Below are positions 18,334 to 26,634 of a stretch of 64,000 nucleotides of DNA, piece after piece (position 1 is the stretch's first letter; the number at the start of each line of letters is the position of its first letter). Source of the stretch: Nitrospirota bacterium. GTDB lineage: Bacteria; Nitrospirota; UBA9217. The stretch lies in contig JAGVOT010000052.1 in assembly GCA_020052615.1 (NCBI GenBank), forward strand, positions 1-64,000, read 5' to 3'. The translations under genes and the position numbers were made by a program. Below the pieces are notes generated by a model, which saw only the letters and a program-made list of their open reading frames with translations, was not told the DNA's origin and did not search any database.

Positions 18334-18378
18334 TATTAACGATTTTGTAACACAATTGTAACATTGCTCTGGTATAAC
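18334..18378 (+). promoter_or_regulatory. Pho box and promoter of pstSCAB-phoU
   Basis: Half-sites tattaac (18334), ttgtaac (18345) and ttgtaac (18356-18362) at 11-base steps. A near-consensus -10 tataac at 18373-18378 follows by exactly 10 bases. This array stands in front of a classical phosphate-starvation operon and anchors the reading of the other five. Confidence 0.92.
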
Positions 18379-18427
18379 CATACAGCTTCAAAGTTCATCC
18401 AAATCACTTTTAAGGAGGATCCACCCG

Positions 18428-19438
18428 ATGAAAAAAGCAGCAGCACTCGTTCTCGCAGTACTTATGTCAACCCTTGCAGTGACCGTCCATGCCGAAGAGA
18501 CCCTGAACGGCGCGGGCGCCACGTTCCCGGCCCCCGTTTACTCCGCCTGGGCATACGAGTACAACAAGGTCACGGGGACCAAGCTCAACTATCAGTCCAT
18601 CGGTTCAGGCGGCGGTATCAGGCAGATCACGGAGCGGACGGTCGACTTCGGCGCCTCTGATGCGCCGTTGGCCTCGGAAAAACTTGCCAAGGACAACTTG
18701 CTCCAGTTCCCGGCCGTTATCGGCGGCGTCGTTCTCGTCGTCAATGTGCCCGGCATCAAGGCGGGTGAGCTGAAACTGGATTCGGATGCGGTCTGCAAGA
18801 TCTACCTGGGCGAGATCAAGACCTGGAACGATGCAAAGATCAAGAGCATGAACCCCAAAGCGAGCCTGCCTGCGAGCGACATCACCGTGGTCCACCGTTC
18901 CGACGGGTCCGGCACCACGGCAATATTCACGGACTACCTGAGCGGCATATGCCCCGCCTGGAAGGAAAAAGTCGGTTCCGGAACAGCCGTAAGTTGGCCT
19001 GCGGGAATCGGCGGCAAAGGCAACGAAGGCGTTGCCAACTATGTGAAGCAGCAAAGCAACTCGATCGGTTACGTTGAGTTCGCGTATGCCAAGCAGAACA
19101 ATATGGCCTATACCCTGCTGAAGAACGCGGCCGGGATCTTTGTAGCGCCGAGCTTTGCAAGCTTCGAGGACGCCGCCGCGACAGGCGATTTCGACCCCAA
19201 AAAGGACTTCTATCTCTGGCTCAACAACGCCAAGGGCAAAAAATCATGGCCCATCGCGGGCGCTACGTTCATCCTCCTCGCTAAGGACAAGAAGGATTCG
19301 AACATGAAAACCGTTAAGTTCTACGACTGGGCGTTCAAGAACGGGGCGAACAAGGCAAAGGAACTGATCTATGTCCCCCTGCCGAAATCGTTGCAGGACA
19401 AGATAAGAACATACTGGAAGGCGAACGGCATCCTCTAG
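18428..19438 (+). CDS. pstS: Periplasmic phosphate-binding protein PstS
   Basis: High-affinity phosphate-binding component of the Pst importer, 336 aa with a signal peptide cleaved near residue 22 (VTVHAEE). Family motifs are clear: GAGATFPAPVYSAW at the mature N-terminus, the phosphate-binding SGGGIRQI and FGASDAPL segments, and HRSDGSGTTAIF. A strong aaggagg ribosome site precedes ATG 18428. A Pho box lies upstream, and a hairpin with a T-run downstream should keep pstS expression above that of pstCAB. Confidence 0.95.
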   Translation: MKKAAALVLAVLMSTLAVTVHAEETLNGAGATFPAPVYSAWAYEYNKVTGTKLNYQSIGSGGGIRQITERTVDFGASDAPLASEKLAKDNLLQFPAVIGGVVLVVNVPGIKAGELKLDSDAVCKIYLGEIKTWNDAKIKSMNPKASLPASDITVVHRSDGSGTTAIFTDYLSGICPAWKEKVGSGTAVSWPAGIGGKGNEGVANYVKQQSNSIGYVEFAYAKQNNMAYTLLKNAAGIFVAPSFASFEDAAATGDFDPKKDFYLWLNNAKGKKSWPIAGATFILLAKDKKDSNMKTVKFYDWAFKNGANKAKELIYVPLPKSLQDKIRTYWKANGIL

Positions 19439-19493
19439 CGTCCGATTCGTCTTTCAAACCGTTGTCTATATTTAATACTGTTGTGATTTGACA

Positions 19494-19541
19494 CCGAAGG
19501 GTCGGATAGGTATAATCGCGTATCCGGCCCTTCGGCTTTTT
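19494..19541 (+). terminator. Terminator/attenuator hairpin between pstS and pstC
   Basis: A 15-bp stem with one G-T wobble (19494-19508 with 19521-19535) and a 12-base loop, followed by cttttta. It lies after pstS and before pstC, suggesting partial termination that reduces transporter mRNA relative to the binding protein. It also rules out the long upstream start for pstC at 19488. Confidence 0.85.
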
Positions 19542-19586
19542 ATTATTCTCAGCACCTGCTGTTCACCTCCATCAGGGAGCCATAGC

Positions 19587-20528
19587 TTGGCAACGTCAAA
19601 CAAAAAGAACGTCCTCGACCTCTCATTTTCCCTGATTACGGCGGTCGCATCTCTCTCGATCATCTTCATCATTGTCGGCATTTTCTGGATCCTCGTCCGC
19701 GAATCCGCGCCCGCCATCCATAAATTCGGTTTCATCGACTTTCTCATTTCAACAGAATGGAACCCCGTCAAGGAGCTATTCGGCGCGGCTGCGAACATCT
19801 CAGGAACGTTTATGACCACCGCGCTTGCGCTGCTCTTCGCCGTGCCCACCGCGATCGGCATCGCCATCTTCGTGACTGAAGTGGCTCCCAATTTCCTCAA
19901 GGGCCCCGTCGGCATCGCCATCGAACTGCTGGCGGCCATCCCGAGCATCATCTACGGCATGTGGGGGCTCTTCACCCTGGCCCCGATCATGAGCAGGCAT
20001 ATCGAACCATTCTTACAGAAAACCCTCGGAAAGCTGCCGGTGCTCGAGGTCCTGTTCCGCGGCACGCCGCTCGGCATCGACATCCTGACGGCCAGCGTGA
20101 TCCTTGCCATCATGATCATCCCCTTCACCGCGAGCATCGCCCGGGACTCCTTCAACCTCACCCCGGCGGTGGTGAAGGAATCGGCGTACGCCCTCGGCGC
20201 CACGCAGTGGGAGGTGGTGAAGAACATCGTACTCCCCTATTCCAAGCTGGGCGTGTTCGGCGGGATCGTGCTCTCCCTGGGCAGGGCCCTGGGCGAGACC
20301 ATGGCCGTTGCCTTCGTGCTCGGCAACAACCACAAGATCGCCACCTCCTTCCTCGATGCGGCAGCGACCATCACCGTGACGCTGGCAAACGAGTTCACCG
20401 AGGCGGACAGCGATATCTATCTCTCATCGCTTTACTATCTTGCGCTCGTGCTGTTCGTAATGAGCTTTATCGCACTGGCGATAGCAAAACTGATGCTCAT
20501 CCGCGCCGAGAGGAAGTACTCACGTTAA
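19587..20528 (+). CDS. pstC: Phosphate ABC transporter permease PstC
   Basis: Inner-membrane permease of about 313 aa with six predicted spans. The permease EAA-like loop is visible around KESAYALGATQWEVV, followed by GRALGETMAVAFVLG, a strong PstC feature. I chose the TTG at 19587 (MATSNKKN) because agggag lies seven bases upstream. The open frame reaches back to 19488, but that part reads through the terminator hairpin. Pairs with PstA to form the phosphate channel. Confidence 0.92.
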   Translation: MATSNKKNVLDLSFSLITAVASLSIIFIIVGIFWILVRESAPAIHKFGFIDFLISTEWNPVKELFGAAANISGTFMTTALALLFAVPTAIGIAIFVTEVAPNFLKGPVGIAIELLAAIPSIIYGMWGLFTLAPIMSRHIEPFLQKTLGKLPVLEVLFRGTPLGIDILTASVILAIMIIPFTASIARDSFNLTPAVVKESAYALGATQWEVVKNIVLPYSKLGVFGGIVLSLGRALGETMAVAFVLGNNHKIATSFLDAAATITVTLANEFTEADSDIYLSSLYYLALVLFVMSFIALAIAKLMLIRAERKYSR

Positions 20529-20540
20529 GAACCGGAAGAG

Positions 20541-20630
20541 TTTGAGAGGGTAAGAGGGAAGGAAGGTATGAATACAGAATCAAGAGAAATGCTGCCTTTG
20601 CTTACCTTCCTACCTTCTTACGTTCGTACC
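20541..20630. repeat. Word-repeat hairpin element between pstC and pstA
   Basis: The left arm (20541-20569) is built of gagggtaa/gggaaggaaggta words. The right arm (20600-20630) is their inverted form (cttaccttcctaccttctta). The centre is AT-richer. The same word family occurs at 53281-53378. Confidence 0.7.
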
Positions 20631-20643
20631 GTCAGGATTTGAC

Positions 20644-21486
20644 ATGGACATCGAACAAAAACGCAAAATCGAGAGCATTGTCGCCCTTGTCTTCAGTACG
20701 CTGGCGGCCTTCGCGGGCCTGTTCTGGCTCGTCTTCATCCTGGGCGACGTCATCGTCCACGGCATCGGCGCGCTCAAGCTCAGCCTGTTCTTCAACGATC
20801 CTGTCCCCGCGGGCATGGCCGGAGGAGGCCTCAGGCATGCCATGGTCGGCCAGCTGATGACCACCTTCTTCGCGACGCTCATCGGCGTTCCCGTCGGCGT
20901 CCTGGGGGGCACGTTCCTCGCCGAGTATGCCCGGCGGACGAAATACGCCCGGGTGATCAGCGTCCTGGCGGACATCATCGTGAGCGTTCCGTCGATCGTC
21001 ATCGGCACGTTCATCTACGCCATCATGGTGAGGCCCCTGGGGCACTTCAGCGGCTGGGCGGGATCGGTCGCCCTCTCGCTGATCATGATCCCGGTGGTCC
21101 TGAGGACGACGGAAGACATGCTGTCCATGGTGCCGTGGACACTGCGGGAAGCGGCCTTCGCCCTCGGGGCGCCGTACTACAAGGTCATCATCCAGGTCGT
21201 CTACCGGGGCGCCGCGACCGGCATCCTGACCGGCATCCTGCTCTCCATCGCGCGGGTGGCCGGTGAGACGGCCCCGCTCATGTTCACTTCGTTCAATAAT
21301 AATTTCTTCTCCTGGGACATGAGCAGACCCATGGCCTCGCTGACCGTCACGATATTCCAGTACGCCATGGGGCCGTACGACGACTGGCACCAGCAGGCCT
21401 GGGCCGCCTCCTTTGTCATCACGGTGTTCATCCTCATTCTGACGCTCCTGGGCAGATTCGTCCTCAAGTGGAGGTTCAAGCAGTGA
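20644..21486 (+). CDS. pstA: Phosphate ABC transporter permease PstA
   Basis: Second permease subunit of the Pst importer, 280 aa with six predicted spans. The family signature [18 protein letters not shown] and the loop [16 protein letters not shown] are visible, as is [15 protein letters not shown] near the end. The start is ATG 20644 after a short gap filled by a repeat element. Its stop overlaps the pstB start (GTGA), indicating coupled translation. Functions as a heterodimer with PstC. Confidence 0.94.
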   Translation: MDIEQKRKIESIVALVFSTLAAFAGLFWLVFILGDVIVHGIGALKLSLFFNDPVPAGMAGGGLRHAMVGQLMTTFFATLIGVPVGVLGGTFLAEYARRTKYARVISVLADIIVSVPSIVIGTFIYAIMVRPLGHFSGWAGSVALSLIMIPVVLRTTEDMLSMVPWTLREAAFALGAPYYKVIIQVVYRGAATGILTGILLSIARVAGETAPLMFTSFNNNFFSWDMSRPMASLTVTIFQYAMGPYDDWHQQAWAASFVITVFILILTLLGRFVLKWRFKQ

Positions 21487-22247
21487 CGCTCGACATCGAA
21501 TTTTCGGTCAAGAACCTGGATTTCTTTTATAACGGCGATAACCATGCGCTGAAAGACGTTACCCTGCCCATTCACCGCAACCAGGTCACCGCGTTGATCG
21601 GGCCGTCGGGCTGCGGCAAGACCACCCTGCTCCGGTGCTTCAACCGCATGCACGACCTCTACCCGCGCCACCGCTATGAAGGGGAGATCATCTTCGAGGA
21701 CAGGAACATCCTGGCTGACGATGTGGACCTGATCAAGCTCCGGAGCCGCATCGGGATGGTCTTCCAGAAACCCACGCCGTTCCCCATGTCCATCGCCGAG
21801 AACATCGCCTACGGCCTCCGACTTAAAGGCGTGCGCAACAAGAGCGAACTGACCGGGCGGATCGAACAGGCGCTCAAGAACGCAGCGCTCTGGGAAGAGG
21901 TGCGCGACAAAATGAACGCCAATGCCTATGACCTGTCGGGAGGGCAGCAGCAGCGGCTGGTCATTGCCCGGGCGCTTGCCGTGGAGCCCGAGGTGCTGCT
22001 CTTCGACGAGCCGACATCGGCTCTCGATCCCATTTCCACGGCAAAGATCGAGGAGCTGGTGGTCACCCTGAAGAAGCACATTACCATCATCATCGTCACC
22101 CATAACATGCAGCAGGCGGCCCGGGTCTCCGACATGACGGGATTCATGTACCTCGGCGAACTCATCGAGTTCGGCTCGACGGAGAAGATCTTCACCGCTC
22201 CGGAAAAGAAGCAGACCGACGATTACATCACGGGAAGGTTCGGGTAG
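21483..22247 (+). CDS. pstB: Phosphate ABC transporter ATP-binding protein PstB
   Basis: ATPase of the Pst phosphate importer, 254 aa. Walker [10 protein letters not shown] is at residues 40-48, signature LSGGQQQR in the middle, Walker [13 protein letters not shown] and the H-loop in IVTHNMQQ. I chose the GTG at 21483, which overlaps the pstA stop and has ggagg seven bases upstream; a second GTG at 21468 is possible. Also takes part in phosphate signalling with PhoU in known systems. Confidence 0.95.
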   Translation: MTLDIEFSVKNLDFFYNGDNHALKDVTLPIHRNQVTALIGPSGCGKTTLLRCFNRMHDLYPRHRYEGEIIFEDRNILADDVDLIKLRSRIGMVFQKPTPFPMSIAENIAYGLRLKGVRNKSELTGRIEQALKNAALWEEVRDKMNANAYDLSGGQQQRLVIARALAVEPEVLLFDEPTSALDPISTAKIEELVVTLKKHITIIIVTHNMQQAARVSDMTGFMYLGELIEFGSTEKIFTAPEKKQTDDYITGRFG

Positions 22248-22250
22248 AAG

Positions 22251-22320
22251 CAGTGCAAAGTGCGGATGCGAAGTGCGACGTATAGATCCATTGAATCTTG
22301 AATGTTGAATTTTGAATTCT
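22251..22320. repeat. Word-repeat sequence between pstB and phoU
   Basis: cagtgcaaagtgcggatgcg (22251-22270), then aagtgcg, words of the gtgcggagtgcgg family seen at 39602, 50269 and 54194, followed by ttgaatcttgaatgttgaat (22291-22310) type tandem words. It fills most of the 88-base gap. Confidence 0.65.
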
Positions 22321-22335
22321 CCGAAGGAGATCACC

Positions 22336-23016
22336 ATGGCACGCAAACTGGAGCATGACCTGTCAGACCTGAAGGACCGGGTCCTCAGGATGGGAAGCCT
22401 TGTAGAGGAAGCCATCCGCAAATCCATCAAAGCCCTGGTGGACCGGGACCGGGACCTGGCGCTTGCCGTGATCGACGGTGATGCGGTCATCAATACCCAT
22501 GATGTAGAGATCGAGGAGGAGTGCATCCGCCTGCTCGCCATCTGGCAGCCGACAGGCAGCAACCTCCGCTTCATCACCACGGCCATCAAGATCATCACGG
22601 ACCTGGAGCGCATGGGCGACCTGGCCGTGGACATCTGCGAGCGAACGATCGAACTCATGGATGAACCGCAGCTCAAGCCCTACATCGACATCCCGCGCAT
22701 GGCGGAGGCCTCCCAGAAGATGCTGAAGGAAAGCCTTGACGCCTTCGTGGAAAAAGACGCCGACCTGGCGGTCAAAGTCTGCGCTGCCGACGACTTCGTA
22801 GACAACCTGAACCAGCAGATCTTCAACGAACTGCTCGTGTACATGCTGCAGGACCCCAAGAACATCGGCCGCGCCGTGCGCCTCACCTACGTCGCCAAGT
22901 ACCTGGAGCGGGTCGGCGATCATGCAACCAACATCGCCGAGATGGTCGTCTACATGGTGAAGGGCAAGGTCATCCGCCACATGGCGTGCGAGATACGGGA
23001 GCCTGAAGCCAAATGA
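22336..23016 (+). CDS. phoU: Phosphate-signalling regulator PhoU
   Basis: Negative regulator that links the Pst transporter to the phosphate-sensing kinase; 226 aa, two tandem three-helix PhoU domains. Each carries the acidic metal-binding pattern: DRDRDLALAVIDGDAVIN with ERMGDLAVDICER in the first, and KDADLAVKVCAADD with ERVGDHATNIAE in the second. An aaggag ribosome site precedes ATG 22336. Last gene of the pst operon. Confidence 0.95.
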   Translation: MARKLEHDLSDLKDRVLRMGSLVEEAIRKSIKALVDRDRDLALAVIDGDAVINTHDVEIEEECIRLLAIWQPTGSNLRFITTAIKIITDLERMGDLAVDICERTIELMDEPQLKPYIDIPRMAEASQKMLKESLDAFVEKDADLAVKVCAADDFVDNLNQQIFNELLVYMLQDPKNIGRAVRLTYVAKYLERVGDHATNIAEMVVYMVKGKVIRHMACEIREPEAK

Positions 23017-23098
23017 ACCTTAAAAGCGCTCTGATCCCGGTTTCTTCCCCAGGATATAGGTCAATATATCTCATCCTGCTGGTATAAGTATGATGGTC

Positions 23099-23227
23099 TC
23101 GTAAAAAGTCCCCCGTGCTGTCATTGCGAGGAACGGGGCGACGCGGCAATCTAGATTTATCAGCCGGATACGAACTACGAGATTGCTTCGCTGCGCTCGC
23201 AAAGACGGCTTTTACGGCTTTTTACGA
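23099..23227. repeat. 129-bp inverted-repeat element after phoU
   Basis: The ends tcgtaaaaagtc (23099-23110) and ggctttttacga (23216-23227) are inverted with one mismatch. The interior contains a second imperfect hairpin with the words gcaatct and agattgcttcgctgcgctcgc, reminiscent of the element at 4903. The gap 23017-23420 otherwise holds only the mtnA promoter. Confidence 0.7.
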
Positions 23228-23346
23228 ATACATCAAGTATCCATCCTGCCTCTGTTCGGTCACGGTCTGCGGTCCTTCCGGACCCTCGTGATCCATCCCG
23301 TTCTTGATGGCTGCCTGCCTTTATATCGACGTTTCCCCGATTTTTT

Positions 23347-23375
23347 TTGACAAGTACGCCTGCATCCTTTATATT
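23347..23375 (+). promoter_or_regulatory. Sigma-70 promoter of mtnA
   Basis: ttgaca at 23347-23352, a 17-base spacer, and tatatt at 23370-23375. A ribosome site (aaggag) and ATG follow at 23408-23423. No Pho box is present, marking the end of the phosphorus island. Confidence 0.8.
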
Positions 23376-23420
23376 AGTACTACCCTTTCGCGCTATTTCC
23401 CTAATATAAGGAGACATTTA

Positions 23421-24485
23421 ATGATCCCCACCGTAGAGTGGAAGAACGGCATCGTCATGATGCTCGACCAGACCAGACTCCCCTTCGAGGCCGTTTACCA
23501 GGAGTGCAGTGATTACCAGACCGTTGCCCGGGGCATCAAGGAGCTCTGGGTCCGCGGCGCACCGGCCATCGGCGTTTCAGCAGCCATGGGACTGGCGCTC
23601 GGCGCCAAACAGATAGAAGCGGCAAACTTCGAAGAATTCTGGCCGAAGTTCGAGGCCATCTGCGGGGAGATGGCAGCCACGCGGCCCACGGCGGTGAACC
23701 TGTTCTGGGCTATCGACCGCATCAAGTCTTTCGTGCAGAAGAACAAAGAACTGTCTCTCGACGCCATCCGCGACCTGCTCGTGAAGGAATCGCAAAAGAT
23801 GCTCGACGAGGACATCACGACCAACAAGAGGATCGGGGCCTTCGGCGCGGCCTTTGTCGCTGATGAGGATAATATTATCACGCACTGCAACGCCGGTTCG
23901 ATCGCCACGGCCGGGTATGGGACCGCCGAAGGGGTGATGCGGGCTGCCGTCGAGGAGGGCAAGAAGATCCACGTCTACGTTGACGAGACCCGGCCGGTGC
24001 TCCAGGGCGCGCGCCTGACCGCGTGGGAACTCATGGAAGAAAAGATCCCCTGCACGCTGGTCACGGACAACATGGCCGGCTACCTCCTGGAGCACGATAT
24101 GGTCGACGTCGCCATCGTCGGCGCTGACCGCGTGTCCCGGAACGGCGACGTTGCCAACAAGATCGGGACCTATCCCCTGGCAGTGCTGTGCAAGGAGCAC
24201 GGCATCCCCTTCTATGTCGCAGCCCCCTTTTCGACCATCGACTACAACACCGCGACGGGCTTCGACATCCCCATCGAGGAGCGCGATCCCCGCGAGGTGA
24301 CCCACATCCTCGGCACGACCCAGATCGCCCCGGATGGCGTGACCGTGCTGAACCCGGCCTTCGACATCACGCCGGCCCGGTACATCACGGCCATCATCAC
24401 CGAAAAAGGCGCCTTCAAACCCCAGGACATCCAGCACCTTTCCGATCCCAAGCGCGATCCGGAACGATTCCGCGTAAAAGAATGA
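23421..24485 (+). CDS. mtnA: S-methyl-5-thioribose-1-phosphate isomerase
   Basis: Converts methylthioribose-1-phosphate to methylthioribulose-1-phosphate in salvage of methylthioadenosine. The 354-aa protein has the family features RGAPAIG near residue 45, the catalytic cysteine in HCNAGSIATAGYGT, DETRPVLQGARLTAWEL, and the catalytic aspartate in GADRVSRNGDVANKIGTY. The start at 23421 has aaggag upstream. The matching first enzyme, mtnP, is at 35217 in another operon. The related eIF2B-like sugar isomerases are excluded by the Cys and Asp pair. Confidence 0.94.
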   Translation: MIPTVEWKNGIVMMLDQTRLPFEAVYQECSDYQTVARGIKELWVRGAPAIGVSAAMGLALGAKQIEAANFEEFWPKFEAICGEMAATRPTAVNLFWAIDRIKSFVQKNKELSLDAIRDLLVKESQKMLDEDITTNKRIGAFGAAFVADEDNIITHCNAGSIATAGYGTAEGVMRAAVEEGKKIHVYVDETRPVLQGARLTAWELMEEKIPCTLVTDNMAGYLLEHDMVDVAIVGADRVSRNGDVANKIGTYPLAVLCKEHGIPFYVAAPFSTIDYNTATGFDIPIEERDPREVTHILGTTQIAPDGVTVLNPAFDITPARYITAIITEKGAFKPQDIQHLSDPKRDPERFRVKE

Positions 24486-24562
24486 CCCCGCGATAGGCTG
24501 CAGAACCGTCTTCCCGGTGTTCCGTTCTCCCGACTGACAGCACGGCGTGATTGGAGAGACCG

Positions 24563-25654
24563 ATGAAACAGACTGCGCTCAACTCAGTGCATTCGATGAC
24601 CGCCGCAAAAATGATCGAGTTCCAGGGTTGGCAGCAGCCCGCCTTTTTTTCCGACCCTACCGATGAATACCATGCGGTCAGGGGCTCGGCTGGACTTTTT
24701 GACGCGGGATTCCTCGGCAGGATCGAGGTCACCGGCGCCGGCGCGGAAGCCCTGCTCCATTCGCTCTTCACCCGTAACGTCACCACGATGACCGAAGGCA
24801 CGGCGCTGTACGGCCTCCTCTGCAACGATTCCGGTTTCATTCTGGACACCGTCCTCCTTTTCAAACTGCAGCCGGAGGGCCCGGGAATGCGGTTCCTTAT
24901 CACCACCAATCCCGTCAGCACGGACAAGGTGCTGGGATGGCTCAAAAAGAATGCCCCGAAGAATGCTGTTATCAACGACCTTACCGGGGCCATGGCGCAG
25001 TTCTCCCTTCAAGGTCCATTGGTCGACACGGTCCTCGAAGCGCTTACTGGATCGCACTTCAAAAAGATCAAGCAAAAGCACCTGAAGACGATAACGCTGG
25101 CGGATACCCAGGTTATAATTACCCGTACCGGCTTCACCGGTGAACGGGGTTATGAGCTTTTTGTCCCTGCTGCCAGGGCCGTCGTCCTCTGGGACGCATT
25201 GCTGGCCGCCGGTAAACGCTTCGGTCTCCTGCCGTGCGGCATGACCAGCAGGGACATCCTCAGGCTCGAAGCAGGATATGCGCAGTATGGCATTGACCTT
25301 GATGAGACCCGTACACCCGTCGAGTCAGGCCTCATGCAGGTCGTCGACCTCCATAAAACGTTCATCGGAAAAGACGCCATTGTCAAGCGCGCCAGTGAAC
25401 CGACGCAGTCTAAGCTTGTGGGATATGAACTGTACGACAAGGGCATACCAAAGCTTGGCGGCATCATTTTCTCCGAGAACCGCGAGATCGGATCAACGAC
25501 CAGCGGCAACCACTCCCCCAACCGCCGCAAGGACGTCGGCCTCGGCTATGTATTGACGCGCTACTCCCAGCCGGGACAGGAGATCGAGATCGAGGTCAAG
25601 GACAAAGAGATCGCGGCCAAGATCGTAGAGCTGCCGTTCTATAGGAGAAAATAA
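24563..25654 (+). CDS. gcvT: Aminomethyltransferase (glycine cleavage T protein)
   Basis: Folate-dependent T protein of the glycine cleavage system, 363 aa. The N-terminal folate-binding domain (FQGWQQPAFF, then HAVRGSAGLFD and FTRNV) and the C-terminal barrel with IGSTTSGNHSPNRRKDVGLGYV are complete. The conserved RTGFTGERGYELF and RLEAGYAQYG segments are present. ATG 24563 follows ggagag. No gcvH or gcvP gene lies next to it here, so it is either a split system or an orphan folate-dependent methyltransferase. Confidence 0.9.
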   Translation: MKQTALNSVHSMTAAKMIEFQGWQQPAFFSDPTDEYHAVRGSAGLFDAGFLGRIEVTGAGAEALLHSLFTRNVTTMTEGTALYGLLCNDSGFILDTVLLFKLQPEGPGMRFLITTNPVSTDKVLGWLKKNAPKNAVINDLTGAMAQFSLQGPLVDTVLEALTGSHFKKIKQKHLKTITLADTQVIITRTGFTGERGYELFVPAARAVVLWDALLAAGKRFGLLPCGMTSRDILRLEAGYAQYGIDLDETRTPVESGLMQVVDLHKTFIGKDAIVKRASEPTQSKLVGYELYDKGIPKLGGIIFSENREIGSTTSGNHSPNRRKDVGLGYVLTRYSQPGQEIEIEVKDKEIAAKIVELPFYRRK

Positions 25655-25823
25655 TTTATTTCGGCATTTTTTTCCTTCGTTCCATCGATGGTATCGATGC
25701 GATTCTTTCAATTGAAGTCCAGGGGAATACTATCTGCGACTGCCTAACACCCCTTTTTGGATAGTTGTCTCGTTCTCCGTTCAATCACCTGTAGATGTCA
25801 TTGTGCCATGCGTACTACCGTCA

Positions 25824-26453
25824 ATGAAAATAGTAATAACGTTCATATCCTTCATTTTCCTGTTGCCTGGTTGTGCCATACTTGGCTCAGAAAGCTATTT
25901 TGCCGCAGACACCACCGACGGAATACCCGAATGGTCCGACGATCCTGATATCTTTCACATTACCGGGAAGCCGGACTCAATAAGATATATAAAAGATGAA
26001 ATTGAATTTAAAGTTTACTCCCCTCATCTAGCGTCCGAGATATACTCGTTCGGGCCTTGCATTCCTATACCACTGCCCGTAATTCCATTGTTTGGCCTCG
26101 ATCACTCAGAACAAAATGGTCCGGTTCAGATACGTTTCTACGTTTTTCAGTCCAGCAAGACGTATCAACTGATCAAAGCGACCGTACTGGCCGATAATAA
26201 ATCGTTATCCCCAATGAAAATATATGCCTACCATCACAACATCGCAGAGGGGAAATACATTGCCGATGAAGCGTTCCTGCCATTGTCTCTGATCGATGAG
26301 TCGACGTATGTGCTGACGTATGATATTTTGAGATCTTCCACCGCGGTTTATGACCTGGTCTTTTTCATGCAAAACGAGACTGGCTCTAAGTTCTTTAAAG
26401 ACAAAATATCATTTAAACAAGATACATCAACTACCTTTGTGTGCGTTCCCTAA
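25824..26453 (+). CDS. Hypothetical lipoprotein, 209 aa, lower-GC
   Basis: Not recognised. A lipobox (FLLPGC, cysteine 17) after a short hydrophobic signal marks an exported lipoprotein. The mature part has many beta-type stretches and a Pro-rich segment (PCIPIPLPVIPLFG near residue 82) that may be a loop or hairpin. The base composition is visibly more AT-rich than the genes on either side, and there is no clear ribosome site, both consistent with recent acquisition. The start at 25824 gives a proper signal; an upstream GTG would add seven residues. Confidence 0.72.
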   Translation: MKIVITFISFIFLLPGCAILGSESYFAADTTDGIPEWSDDPDIFHITGKPDSIRYIKDEIEFKVYSPHLASEIYSFGPCIPIPLPVIPLFGLDHSEQNGPVQIRFYVFQSSKTYQLIKATVLADNKSLSPMKIYAYHHNIAEGKYIADEAFLPLSLIDESTYVLTYDILRSSTAVYDLVFFMQNETGSKFFKDKISFKQDTSTTFVCVP

Positions 26454-26504
26454 AAGCATCATTTACTGCTTCGATCTCTATTGTCATTCCGGCAAGTCGT
26501 TCGA

Positions 26505-26529
26505 GTCCTGCGCCACTATGGCGCAGGAC
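26505..26529. other. Perfect hairpin in the gap before copA
   Basis: gtcctgcgcc and ggcgcaggac pair around the loop actat. No T-run follows, so it is not a standard terminator. Nothing else is seen in 26454-26634. Confidence 0.6.
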
Positions 26530-26634
26530 CCATCTCCGCACTCCTCCCCCGCCATAATCAAATCACGTTTTATAACCGGCTTTGTCCGCTCTTCCCTTCT
26601 TTGTCCCAGGCTTGCTTTGTGGTAATATAACCGC

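Noticed and set aside
19488-19586. Longer N-terminus for PstC
   Set aside because: This part reads through a terminator hairpin and has no counterpart in PstC proteins; TTG 19587 has a ribosome site.
26490-26530. tRNA gene suggested by gttcgagtcc
   Set aside because: The bases around it do not form a T stem or cloverleaf; the adjacent perfect hairpin has a different shape.
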